From NCBI RefSeq assembly GCF_030867095.1, contig NC_081831.1, positions 72,554,716 through 72,618,715 of the forward strand: 64,000 nucleotides of DNA. Direction: 5' to 3'. Under the pieces are notes generated by a model that had not been told where the DNA came from, did not search any database, and was given only the letters and a program-made list of their open reading frames with translations. Shown one piece after another: positions 1-9,640 of this stretch. This stretch comes from Alligator mississippiensis (lineage: Eukaryota; Chordata; Crocodylia; Alligatoridae). The translations under genes were made by a program, and so were the position numbers. Each line of letters opens with the position of its first letter. Within the stretch, counting starts at the first letter, position 1.

Positions 1-5
1 GCAAG
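1..5 (+). CDS. UPF3B: UPF3B exon 1, last five bases
   Basis: The window opens with GCAAG followed by GTGCGG. This reads as the end of a Ser-Lys pair, (A)GC AAG, followed by a GT donor. It matches the human exon 1/2 junction, where ...SK precedes VVIRR. The exon start and the ATG lie outside the window. Confidence 0.7.
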
Positions 6-460
6 GTGCGGCCGGCACCCGCCCCCCCCCCCCCCCCACAGGGCCCGCTCCGCAGTCGGGCGGCTCTGCCCGCAGCTGGCCGGGCTTCATGGCGTGTCAC
101 CGGCGTCATGTGTGCGGCCGGCTGCGTTTCTTGCGCGTGTCATTCCGGTCTCCGTTCATCGCATGCTTTTGCCGGGGGTGTGCAGGGCGTGTGGCCGGGC
201 TGTGTTGATCCCGCGCTTCCCCAGGGACTTGCGTGACGTAGCGGTGGAGCGCAGGTGCGAAGGTCCCGGGTGCTGAGTGGGAAGGTCCTCGAGCCCCGCG
301 GCCGGGAGCCGGGAGCGACAGCAGCAGTGGAACGAGCCCTGGTCGGGCCGGTTGCTCTGCCTTTCAGCATTCGCTCTCTGCACCCGTGTGACGCAGACCT
401 GCGTGTTGTGTTGCTGGGCAGGGATGGGTAACATGGCGGATCTGGGCCCTCTGCCTGCAT
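1..460 (+). promoter_or_regulatory. UPF3B: CpG-rich tail of the UPF3B promoter island
   Basis: The first 460 bases are rich in G+C and in undepleted CpG, for example CGTGTCACCGGCGTCATG and TGCGTGACGTAGCGG. They lie directly behind exon 1. I read this as the downstream part of the promoter CpG island; the transcription start is off the left edge. Confidence 0.55.
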
Positions 461-3400
461 GGCTGGGGCTGGTCCCCATGGAGACCCCAGCCATTGTGAC
501 AGCACAAGGCTGGGGTTGCCATGGAGACCAGCCTCAGCCACACTGGCAGGGGGCAGGGCAGGGCAGGGGGCTGCTCTGGAGCTGCTGGGATCTTGTGGCC
601 AGGGCGGTTTGGTCCGGGGCCAGGGCAGAGCTGCGATCTGCCATCTACATGCTCTGGGTGGAGATGTGCAGGCGGCAGATTGTGGCTCTGCCCCGGCTCG
701 GGACGTGGCTGTCACTGTTGCAAGGAGCCAATACAGAGCCGCAATCCACAGCCTGCGCACCCCTACCTGAAGCATGCAAGTGGCAGCTGGCCCCGGGCCA
801 AGCTGCCCCCACTGCAGGATCCCAGCAGCTTTGGAGCAGCCCCCTGCCCTGCTCTGCCGGGTGCCCTGCCAGCTCAGCTGGGGCTGGTCTTCATGGCAAC
901 TCCAGCCTTGCACTATCATAGTCAGCAGCTGGAGTCTTTGCCCCAGCGGTGTGGGCAGGGGCTGCTGGGAAATGGAGTCCACTGCCAGCTGGGTCTGGCC
1001 CACAGGCCAGACTTTGTCTGCCCCTGGCCTAGGCCCACCAAGTCTTATTATAAGCCTGCCAGAAGAGTGAGGCCACTATTGGGTGTGACACAGGAGTCTG
1101 GGCAAGAGGGACCTATGGTCTGATCCAGGAAATGTCAGTTCTTATGATTTAATGTGTGGCAGGGGCCTCAGTTATGGATGTGGCCCAAGGCTGCTGCTGC
1201 AGGGCATTTCCCCCAAGCCTTGCGTAGACCACAGGTCTGTTATCGTGCAACGTCTCGGGTAATGAGCTCAGTGGAAACGGAGGGGAGATGACATTATCTT
1301 CTTACCCTGTCTCTTTTGTTTCTATCTCTTCCCACCCTCACCCCCCTCCCCGGCATCACTGGGTCAGGTTGTAATTCGGCGCTTGCCTCCCAGTCTGACC
1401 AAGGAGCAGCTCGAGGAACATCTTCAGCCTCTGCCTGAACATGACTATTTTGAATTCTTTGCCAATGATTCCAGGTGCATAAAGTTTGGGTTTGAGGTGG
1501 GAGGTTTTTGGGTTTGTTTGGAGGAGGGTGTTTAGCACATGACTCCACTGTGTTGGAATGGACCGTAAGCGTATACTTGTAGTTCCTATAACTAGACTAA
1601 TCAGCAATTCTATCCAGCTTAGTTTCCCCTTATGTTGCTTGTTTTTGTCTCTTGCAGTTTGTATCCTCACATGTTTTCCCGAGCCTACATCAACTTTAAA
1701 AACCAAGAAGACATAGTACTATTCAGGGATCGTTTTGACGGTTATGTTTTTGTTGATCACAAAGGCAAGTACTCAAAATGTGGTTATATACTTAGTATCT
1801 TTTGACTTGTATATCAGTAGCCTTAGGTGAAACATAGTTATGCTGAGGTAAAAGGGGAAAGAGATTATTTACTTTGTATCGTTTCCTTTACAGTAGTTCC
1901 TGCCTGGTCATTCTTACCCTGCAGCAAATGAAAGCTTAATTATTGTGCTTTAATCCTTTCATGGGTCTAAACATCACTTTTGAAATGCATACGTATTCTG
2001 TGGCTTTGAACCCCAGTAATTCATGTAATCTTTTTGCAGTAATATATTGAATCTATGCATCTTAATATGCTTGCCATTCAGAAGAAACCTTGAAAAAAGA
2101 TTCTGGCTATTATGCATGGATGTTACATTCTACTGGATATTATCAAGATTAGGGATTTTTTTTTTCCCCAGTTACTTTTAAAATCACCTTCTATTCACAC
2201 AATGAATGAAGCAGGGGAAGTGTACAGGGGGAAATGGGGCATGACCATAACGCATAAATATAAAATGTAATGGGCATCCTTACTACTAACACTTCTGAGT
2301 GCTAGTCTTTGTAAATTTAGCATTCATTTAATGCTGTTTTTCAATGTATTCTGTTTATAGTCTGTAAATGAAATATCTAGTTAGATGTTCTAGGGTTGCC
2401 TGTTTCTTGTAAGCATCTGTCCTAATGTAAAATAGTGGCAGACATTTAAGTTATTGTGTATTTTGTTCTGTATAACAGGTCAGGAATATGCTGCCATAGT
2501 GGAATTTGCACCATTCCAAAAAGCTGCAAAAAAGAAGAGTAAGAAAAAGGATGCCAAAACTGGGACTATTGACGATGGTATAACAGCTAGAGTTGTTTGT
2601 TTGTATGTGTTTATATCCATCAGCTTATACATGAGGCAGAACCATCTTACAGCAAAAATGTGAATGTTTTTTCCACAAGTTACATATCATACTTGTTAAG
2701 TTTAAAGTTTGCAGGCATTCTTTTGTGATGCTAATGTTACATAGTAAAAAAACATTCTCCAAAATGTCTTCAAAAGTATTATTGTGGTGCCTCATGGCTG
2801 CAATTAAAGGTCATGATCCCTTTGTATTAAACACTATGCAGGCAGGCAGTGAAAAGATGGTGTTTGTCCCAAAAGCTTCTCCAAGTTCAGTGCACTAGCA
2901 GAAAAGCAGGCAACTATAAACTAATAACACAATTAGCTCAATACAGAAATCATGGTAGAGTATAACCTCACAAATTCGGTTTTCAAAAATCCAGCACTTT
3001 TTTTAAAAAGACACTACGTCGGGGGTTTTCAACTTTTTTTGACTGGTTGCGGAACAGTGGGCAAGAGTAGCAGCAGCCGCACGTGGAGTGGCAACACAGG
3101 GCAGTGGATGGCAGCTGCCGCATGCAAGCTTCCCCCCTGTGTCCAGCCAGTCAGGCAGCGCCAAGCTATGCGCTTTCCGTATGTTTCAAAAATCCTGAAT
3201 TTTCAAATTTCTGACAGGTGCAAGGTCCCAAAGATGCCAGATTTATATGGTTATACTGTATAAAGAAGTTGAAGTTTTGCATTGGTGCTGCAATTAATTG
3301 CATAATTTACTAAACATAAGAGGAAGTGTGGTCCCTGTCTCGGAGTGTCTCAGCCAATTTAACTTGGCTAAAGAGAAATATGGGGCTGTAGTTCATTGAA

Positions 3401-6400
3401 GAACTGTGTTAAGGAAAATGCAAAATGCCCATTGCAGACTTCCAGTAGAGGGCATACATGCAGATTTTATGATGCATCAATCTATCTCCCCAGACCCAGA
3501 GTATAAGAAGTTTTTGGAAAGTTACAGTGCAGATGATGAAAAATTAACATCTACTCCTGAAACGCTACTGGAGGAAATAGAAGCAAGAAACAAAGAGCTA
3601 ATAGGTATGAAAACTGCTATCTTGACATGAACCTCTTTCTATAGCATGGAAAGATCTATATGGTGCAGTATTTCCTGAGTTTGCAACTCTTGTATGTTGA
3701 GTATTCTGTATTCCTTTTTTTAGAGTTAGTATCATTAAAGTCATGGGTTGCTTAAAATGATACGTCTCTCATCTACCTCGTGGTTCTATGTACAAATATA
3801 AGATTTTTGATAAGACACAATATTTACTTTATTTATTTATTTTTCCCCTTTAAGCGAAAAGAACAACGCCTCTTCTGAACTTCTTGAAAAATAAGCAGGT
3901 AGGGTTTTTCTATATTACCTACATAGAATTTTTTTTCTTCCTTGCTTCTACAGAAATTGTATATGCACAGTCGTGTCTTCATAAATTAGTGGTTTTTGGG
4001 GGGTTCAAGATGGATGGCAGTGCTGTATGTAGGCCAACTATAGCCCTACTTCTGCTGTACAAGCTTGTTGGCAGATGAAAAATATAGTGTGCTCTTAGTC
4101 TAATGATTTTATTTGGAAATAGGGTATAATATTTTGGGAGACCCAGTTAGTTGTTATAATTTTCAAACTGTTTTCAGAAGCCATTTTCAAATTGCTAAAG
4201 TATTCCCCTCAGACTGTGCTGTGAATGACTGGACTTAACAAAGCAGTCCTGGTTGCAGTGGAATACCAGGCCTAGTTAAGTGCAACTGTGTGACTGGCCA
4301 ACCAGATTCTGTTTTATATCTGAATTTTCTTTTTTTTTCCCAGAAACCTACAGTAACTTTGTATTTAATTTTTAATGGTGGGGAAACTCATAATAGGGTG
4401 TGGGTGATCTTTCAGATTAAAATCCAAGTTTATCAGTTACTTTCTCTCAAACCTCGACCCCACAGTTTTTCAAGTTTGGGTAGTAATATTACTGAAGTTT
4501 ACCATTTCTTAAGAATTAGATACAGGTTTTATATTAGTATATTTTGAAGATTTTTCTGTCACTTCTGGCTGGGAGACTTTGTGGACATTTTAAAAGGAAT
4601 TTTCACTTCATATCCCATTTCCTTTTCTTTCCCACTTCAGAGACTGAGAGAGGAAAAGAGAGAGGAGAGGAGAAGGAGAGAACTGGAAAGAAAAAGACAA
4701 AGAGAAGAAGAAAGGAGAAAGTGGAAAGAGGAGGAGAGAAGGAAAAGAAAAGAAGCAGAGAAATTGAAGAAAGTAGAAAGATTTCCAGAGAAAGAAAGGG
4801 ACAAATCAAAAGATGAACCAAAGATTAAGGTATAGGACGTTGAATTATTAGAGAGAATTTCTCCCCCATCCCATATGGAAGCTGCCTTACAGCATCTCTA
4901 AAAGTATATGTCTCATATTAACCTAAAAATAAAATGGAATTTAGTAGTTGTTGGTGATTCCAATTTCATAACATTCAAGCTTATTTAAAGTATACTGAGG
5001 ATTTTTATGCTACACTTGTTATTTCCTGTGTCTTGATAAATATGAACAGTTTGCATGGTGTGACTTAAGCATGTGTTTCCTTTCTCCCAAAACATATGAG
5101 CTTGGGTCTTGGTTGTGCGTATGATTTCTGGTTTGAACTTTTCTTTTTCTTCAAATTGAAAACAAATGCTCTTGTGCAGTTGGGTCACAGCTTCCTTTGT
5201 AGACAGCACAACCTGTGAGTCTGGAGTGTGACAGGTAGGTAGTTACAGGAATGCATACATCTTGCATGACACAAACTTTAGTTTAGCTTACAGTAGTTGA
5301 GCTATAACGCAGAGCAGTGTAGGATTGCAAGGTGTTTTTTAAGAAAATAAATTTTGCATTTTGTACGTAGCTACTTAAAAAGCCGGAGAGAGAGGAACGC
5401 GATTTGGAGAGAAAGGAAAAGTCCAAGAAGCTGGAAAAAGAGAGGGAGGAAAAAAACATTGCTGCCCTAAGTACTGTATCAGCCAAACGATCTGACGGGG
5501 AGGCAAAAGAGGAGAAGGCAAAAAAGTAAGTTCTCCGGTGCATATGCAGCATGTGACTTGGAACAAGGCTTGTTTCTAGAGTACATAAAGCTTATGTTGC
5601 CTTATCATTAGAGTTTTCAGAGCAGCACCAGGACCCCCCAGTTCTGATATAGTTTGTGTGGGGTAGTGTTCCCAGGCTTGACCCATAATACAGTAATTTG
5701 GAAATAAAAGACAATATCTGTGTTTAACTCCATGGGCAGTCTAATGCTTTCTACTAACTGCAGGCTTTACAGGAGGAGCCCCTACCCTGACTGGCTGAGG
5801 CCTGGGTTAAAGGGGTATAAACCACCTCTGCGTAGTCCATGATCCGCACCAATTTATAGCAGCTTCTCGGAGCAATAGGAGCTGTTTTGCATTTGCTAGC
5901 AAGTGTTCCTTTCTTCGCTGCCTCTGAAGAGAAATGACATGGGGCTACAGGCTCTGCCCCTGCAGCTAGAGAGTTAGCAGTGCAGGGTGGACAAGAGAAG
6001 GGTCAGAACAATTCCTGGGTTCCAGACCATGTATGCTTCCATAAAGGTCAGAGTGAAGGGCAGATACAGCAGTAATTAAGCTTACAATACTCCCCAATGA
6101 TATATGAATGTGTCAGTTCTCCCATGAGTCCAGGGACTGAGGTGCGGAAAAGTTTAAGTGACTTCCAGAGCCGCAGAGGGCACTAGACAGATATGGGATT
6201 TTCTAACTCATGGTCCTGCCCGTTGCTGCCTTCATTATAAAGCATGACATGCTACTCTCTCTTTTTTTTTTCTCACTCCCCCTCCACTACTTCTCTCCCT
6301 CCCATTAGATTTCCCCAGGTATGACTGGGCTTTTCCAGACGCTAACTTGTACATTTTAGACAGTTAACATCTAGTAATACTGGTGCAGATTTGCAGCTGT

Positions 6401-8698
6401 AGCACTCTGGTTTAATTATCAGCAGGAATCCGGGTTTTCCCTGATTTATTATTATTATTTTTATTTTATTTTTATTTTTTATTTCTTTTTTTTTAATATA
6501 TCAATCGACAATTCCCTGATAATAAATTGTGAATTCTCTTTTTTTAAATCCCATGATTTAAAATGAAAAGCCCATCACTCCTGCCCCTCCCAGGCCCTGC
6601 TTGGGCCCTCTGCCACCTCCAGCCCTGCTGGAGGGAGTCCCCAGCTGTCTGGGGTATGGAGCCAGGGACCCCTGCCCCCCACAGGAGGCAGCAGCTGCTG
6701 CAGTGGACCAGAGCCCAGCTTCCACCTGCCCTGCTGCCTGCCTGCTGTGGGCTTGGGTGGGGGGGCAGCTTCCCACTGCTGCCTATGCTTCTGGGAGGCC
6801 CGAGGAAACCTGTGCCCCCAGATCTGTGCGTGGGGTGGGGGTAGGTGCAGGCTGACCTCTGTGGGCTTGGGCTCCCACACTGGTATCCTCCGCCAGGGCC
6901 TCTGCAGCCTGGCGAGTGCAGCCCAGTGCTGCAGGAAACAGCAGGGCCATGCAGGGATTTCCTCCCCCTCTGCCCCCCCCCCCAACTCTACCTGCGGGAG
7001 CTTCTCTCCAGGCTACTTGGCAGCCATGCCCCTTGCAGGCTGGAACTCTAACAGCCTGCAGAGAGCTCATTGCAAAACTGCAAAATCCATGGGTTTCTCT
7101 GGTAAAATGAGAAATCTGCGTTTGCTTCCGGTAAAGGGTAAAATCTGCAGCTTTCTCCGTTTCTTTTCCCATGGGGAGTGGAAACAAAACCTGGATCCCT
7201 GATTTATCAGATCTTTTTTAACTTAATTATCTGGTTTTGGTGTTTTGTTTTGTTTTGTTTTTCTTTTATCCAGGTCTGAAGATGAGTGTGGAAAAGACTA
7301 CAGGGACCGGGATAGAGACTTTGAGAGAGACCGAGAAAAACTGAGGCGCCAAGATGATGACCGCCGCAGACAGAGAGAGCGCTTTGATAGAGAGAAGGTT
7401 TTTAGAAGAAAAGAGGAAGAGGTGAAGAAGGAGAGAGACTCATTCAGAGAGAAAGGAAAGAAAAGTGATCTTATGGACTTCGCAAGTAATCCCGATAAAT
7501 TTGAGAGAGCAACCAAAGATGACAAAAAAGAGGATCCAATTAAGAGAGATCGGATCAGAAACAAGGTGCTGGGTCTTTTCTAACTAACATCCAATATGTG
7601 TGTTTTATGACAAACACTCCTCAAGGGAAGGCTGGATCTATTTATCTCCTTAGAAACTTTTTCTCCTTTATACAGTTATTAACTGTAAGGTTTTCCATGA
7701 AGCATAGGGAATATATAACAGACTCTGTCAGCCTTGACACTGCTAAGCTGAACTTGATCTTGGAGAATGTCTTGTCACTTCATAGAAAATGCGTAAGAGT
7801 CCAGGTATTATTGGCCAAGTCCTAAACAGAAAAAATCAATCAATATCTTCTAACTTTTTACCAGCAGATAAATGTCAACTTTTAATCTTCTAGGTGCCAG
7901 TAGAGAATCAATAATGTAGGACCACATTCTTGCTGATGCTGCAAGTGGGTTCATGGCAGAAAATAAATCTTTAGAAGTGATCTAGTGATGCAATAAACTG
8001 CTGGCTCTCTTAAGCATTCTCCAAAGCACTGTGCAGAAGCTGCTCTGGTAGAACTAGAAGAACTGCCAAGCTGTGCAGTTCCTGTGCTAAGCTGCATGCA
8101 GTCACTAAGCAAAATAGCCCTAAAGCATTTTTTCCTGCCCTCAGGAGTAACGGGTCTAGACCAGATGTAAATAAATCTGTTTTGCAGCCTCTATGCAACT
8201 GTTTCATGTCCCATCTAAAAGTTTTTATTACTGAGGAAGAAAAGCAGGATGTAAAGTTTTTGGGAAAAGCTTTGACATTATCCAGATACAAGTCAAACTG
8301 AGCATTTTTTAAGAAGTCCTCTTTGTGTGAACACTTCCAGTTTGTTGAAACAGTGAGATGAAGAGTGTAAGCATACTATCTGTGCCATTCAGCTTGTACC
8401 TCAGCCATGCTTTGAATAATTAATAGTCTTCTGAGTAGTCTGAAGTGGTCTGGCTCTTAGCAGTGTTATTGACCTCATCCCATCAAGGCTATAAGAATGA
8501 CAGTGGTGTTTTGGCTGTTTGACAATCTATTTATGTTCTGGTGTGTTTCAGGATCGTCCAGCAATGCAGCTATACCAGCCAGGAGCCCGAAGCCGAAGTC
8601 GACTTTGTCAGTATGAAGACAGTGCTGCAAAACCTTCAGATCAGGGAACAGATAAAAAACAGGAAAGTGAGACCAGTAACACAAAAGAGGAGGAGTGA
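1..8698 (+). CDS. UPF3B: UPF3B, regulator of nonsense transcripts 3B (5' partial)
   Basis: UPF3B links UPF2 to the exon junction complex in nonsense-mediated mRNA decay and shuttles between nucleus and cytoplasm. Ten coding segments join in frame: 1-5, 1368-1474, 1658-1764, 2479-2577, 3494-3604, 3855-3898, 4641-4829, 5371-5525, 7274-7565 and 8552-8698, giving 417 visible residues before TGA. By comparison with remembered human UPF3B (about 470-483 aa), only about 50 N-terminal residues lie upstream. Exons 2-4 encode the RRM-like domain that binds UPF2, exons 5-9 a highly charged R/E/K-rich middle, and exon 10 the exon-junction-complex-binding motif RPAMQLYQPGARSRSRL. UPF3A is the alternative paralogue, but the sequence and the RPL39/SOWAHD/SEPTIN6 neighbourhood fit UPF3B. 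The first segment rests on five bases only. Confidence 0.95.
507..911. repeat. Foldback element in UPF3B intron 1
   Basis: The left arm (about 507-682) and right arm (about 735-911) are imperfect inverted copies. GGTTGCCATGGAGACCAGCC near 514 pairs with GGCTGGTCTTCATGGCAACT near 884, and GGGGGCTGCTCTGGAGCTGC near 566 pairs with CAGCTTTGGAGCAGCCCCC near 827. A further partial copy of the outer arm, in right-arm orientation, sits at 466-500. The arrangement looks like a foldback MITE of unknown family. No protein frame in it is convincing. Confidence 0.6.
1368..1474 (+). CDS. UPF3B: UPF3B exon 2 (start of RRM-like domain)
   Basis: A CAG acceptor at 1365-1367 and a GTGCAT donor at 1475 bound 107 nt. 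The exon encodes VVIRRLPPSLTKEQLEEH and continues to FEFFANDS, the first strand and helix of the UPF3 RRM. It ends two bases into a serine codon. Confidence 0.95.
1658..1764 (+). CDS. UPF3B: UPF3B exon 3 (RRM core, GC splice donor)
   Basis: A CTTGCAG acceptor precedes 107 nt that encode LYPHMFSRAYINFKNQ and then LFRDRFDGYVFVDHK. The reading frame requires the exon to end at AAAG, followed by GCAAGT rather than GT. This is therefore a GC-AG intron with an otherwise strong donor. Confidence 0.93.
1765..2478 (+). other. UPF3B: UPF3B intron 3, GC-AG type
   Basis: The intron begins GCAAGT and ends AACAG. Apart from A/T-rich single-copy sequence I see nothing in it. Confidence 0.8.
2479..2577 (+). 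CDS. UPF3B: UPF3B exon 4 (end of RRM, basic tail)
   Basis: An AACAG acceptor and a GTATAA donor bound 99 nt. They encode GQEYAAIVEFAPFQKAAKKK, a lysine-rich stretch and TGTIDD, close to the human protein. Confidence 0.95.
2958..3258. mobile_element. Tigger-like (Tc1/mariner) MITE
   Basis: About 300 bp bounded by TA at 2956-2957 and 3259-3260. Left end GAGTATAACCTCACAAATTC and the inverted right end CAGTATAACCATATAAATCT match as terminal inverted repeats. A second inverted match is TTTTCAAAAATCCAG near 2982 with CTGAATTTTCAAATTT near 3194. The TA duplication and the CAGTATAACC end suggest a non-autonomous pogo/Tigger relative. Confidence 0.6.
3494..3604 (+). CDS. UPF3B: UPF3B exon 5
   Basis: A CCCCAG acceptor and a GTATGA donor bound 111 nt. 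They encode DPEYKKFLESYSADDEKLTS and then ETLLEEIEARNKELI, matching the human segment after the RRM. Confidence 0.95.
3855..3898 (+). CDS. UPF3B: UPF3B exon 6 (44-nt exon)
   Basis: This short exon encodes AKRTTPLLNFLKNKQ. Its acceptor is a less common AAG (CCCCTTTAAG); its donor is CAG/GTAGGG. The phase fits both neighbouring exons, and human UPF3B has nearly the same residues here. Confidence 0.9.
4641..4829 (+). CDS. UPF3B: UPF3B exon 7 (arginine/glutamate-rich helix)
   Basis: A CACTTCAG acceptor and an AAG/GTATAG donor bound 63 codons. The product is a charged single-helix type sequence (RLREEKREERRRRELERKRQ and onward to DEPKIK). The exon is almost pure purine on the coding strand. Confidence 0.94.
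5371..5525 (+). CDS. UPF3B: UPF3B exon 8
   Basis: A TACGTAG acceptor is followed by LLKKPEREERDLERKEKSKK and ends EEKAKK before GTAAGT. The codons join directly to exon 7. The 13-residue VHRFLLQAVNQKN segment known from the longer human isoform is not encoded here, and I could not see it in the intron between 4,830 and 5,370. Confidence 0.92.
6131..6230 (-). mobile_element. MIR/CORE-SINE fragment
   Basis: GGACTGAGGTGCGG, AAGTTTAAGTGACTTCCAGA and a following GCAGAGGGC resemble the reverse complement of the MIR tail (consensus sense: ...tgaggcacagagaagttaagtgacttgcc). It is short and diverged and lies in UPF3B intron 8. Confidence 0.45.
6450..7195. mobile_element. Probable insertion bounded by 12-bp direct repeats
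   Basis: The 12-mer TCCCTGATTTAT occurs at 6438-6449 and again at 7196-7207. Between them is about 750 bp that is A/T-rich at the left and strongly G+C-rich from 6,580 to 7,040, unlike the surrounding intron. This is what an insertion with a target-site duplication would look like. No transposase or reverse transcriptase frame and no clear terminal inverted repeat is visible, so the class is unknown. Confidence 0.4.
7274..7565 (+). CDS. UPF3B: UPF3B exon 9 (Arg/Asp/Glu-rich)
   Basis: A TTATCCAG acceptor and an AAG/GTGCTG donor bound 292 nt. They encode SEDECGKDYRDRDRDFERDR through to KRDRIRNK. The segment is a low-complexity charged region; it is shorter than human in the DQERILRERE region and diverged before KRDRIRNK. 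Confidence 0.93.
8552..8698 (+). CDS. UPF3B: UPF3B exon 10 (EJC-binding motif and stop)
   Basis: The exon follows a TGTTTCAG acceptor and encodes DRPAMQLYQPGARSRSRL, then an acidic tail ending KEEE and TGA at 8696-8698. The YQPGARSRSR core is the known contact with the exon junction complex and is intact. Confidence 0.95.
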   Translation, partial: DRPAMQLYQPGARSRSRLCQYEDSAAKPSDQGTDKKQESETSNTKEEE

Positions 8699-9176
8699 TT
8701 AGCATATGGCCTTATGTGTTCTGACTGTCTGCGCAGCCAAAGAGGATGTCTACGCAATCCAGAAGTGCCTTCAAAGAGGAGAAGGAATGAAGGACGAAAA
8801 GGGGGCTTCGTGCTGTTGGATGTTTCTGGTTCAAGAACCTCAGTTGCAGATTCAGACCTTGAAATGCATTCTCATTTGTATTTTCAGTTGCCCAGATTTA
8901 TTTTTACAGCATAAGAGAATAGGGGAGAAGAAAACAGTTGAAAGTGGGAGTGATTATTTGTGGCCTTAAGTATATTGATAAACATGAGTTGCAGTCAGGA
9001 GGTTGACACCTGGATCTACAAGTGGAACTTTTTTTGTTGTTGTTTTGTTTTGGGTTTTGTTTTTTTTTGGTGGAGCAGTTACGAGACCTGTTTTTGATGC
9101 ACTTATAAGTAGAGCAAGCTGACCTCCTATATTGCTATGGGGTGTGGGGCTTGTGCCTGGACCACAATAGTTAACT

Positions 9177-9182
9177 AATAAA
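9177..9182 (+). promoter_or_regulatory. UPF3B: Poly(A) signal, UPF3B proximal
   Basis: A canonical AATAAA lies 479 bases after the stop codon, in an A/T-rich stretch. It could give a short 3' UTR isoform. Confidence 0.45.
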
Positions 9183-9611
9183 TAGCATAATTCTTGGAGG
9201 TTCTTGGACTATGGCTGTCGGTGGTCCAGGGAACCATACCCAAGGAACAAGACCCTGTAGGAAGTTTGGAAAGGAGAGAGGCTTCTGCCGATGCTTTCAG
9301 TTAGGGAAGCAACAGAAATTGATGATCTAAGAGATTGAAGTTTATGGAGCTGGTTACTACAGGATATTTCTTGACAAACCATGAAGCAATGTTTATTCAG
9401 CTCTAGCTGTAGAGAGTATCTGATTCTTTTCTCAAGCATTCCCTTTTGTTTTCTGTGTCTTTAAGAAGTAGGAAACTCTTGCCATTTCAGTCTCTGCTTC
9501 CTCTTTCTAGATGCACTGGAGTATTATGTCACAGCCCAGAAAAGAAATGTTACCACTAGTGGCTCCTTTTAAGCTAGCAAATTTTAGCCATAGTTATTTT
9601 GTACTAAAACC

Positions 9612-9617
9612 AATAAA
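9612..9617 (+). promoter_or_regulatory. UPF3B: Poly(A) signal, UPF3B distal
   Basis: AATAAA within CCAATAAAAACTGTG is followed about 25 bases later by a T-rich stretch (ACTTTTGACTTCTC). It is the better candidate for the main 3' end. Confidence 0.6.
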
Positions 9618-9640
9618 AACTGTGAGAAAACACTGAAACT

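Larger units (their letters stand above)
5526..7273 (+). other. UPF3B: UPF3B intron 8
   Basis: The longest UPF3B intron in the window. It contains a MIR fragment near 6,131, a TTTATT-rich low-complexity tract at 6,450-6,500 and the G+C-rich insertion described separately. No coding exon is visible in it. Confidence 0.7.
8699..9640 (+). other. UPF3B: UPF3B 3' untranslated region
   Basis: No coding frame is supported after the stop. Two poly(A) signals, AATAAA at 9177-9182 and 9612-9617, suggest two alternative 3' ends. The end at about 9,640 is inferred from the second signal. Confidence 0.6.

Noticed and set aside
140-1003. 287-codon minus-strand frame at the left edge
   Set aside because: It runs across the foldback repeat in UPF3B intron 1; composition is repeat-driven and it overlaps the host intron.
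4544-4835. Overlapping + and - frames at the purine-rich block
   Set aside because: Only the frame that matches UPF3B exon 7 is real; the other plus frame and the Phe/Leu/Ser-rich minus frame are its shadows.
6560-7200. Multiple 60-150 codon frames in the UPF3B intron 8 insert
   Set aside because: G+C-rich sequence with Pro/Gly/Leu-rich translations and no conserved domain.
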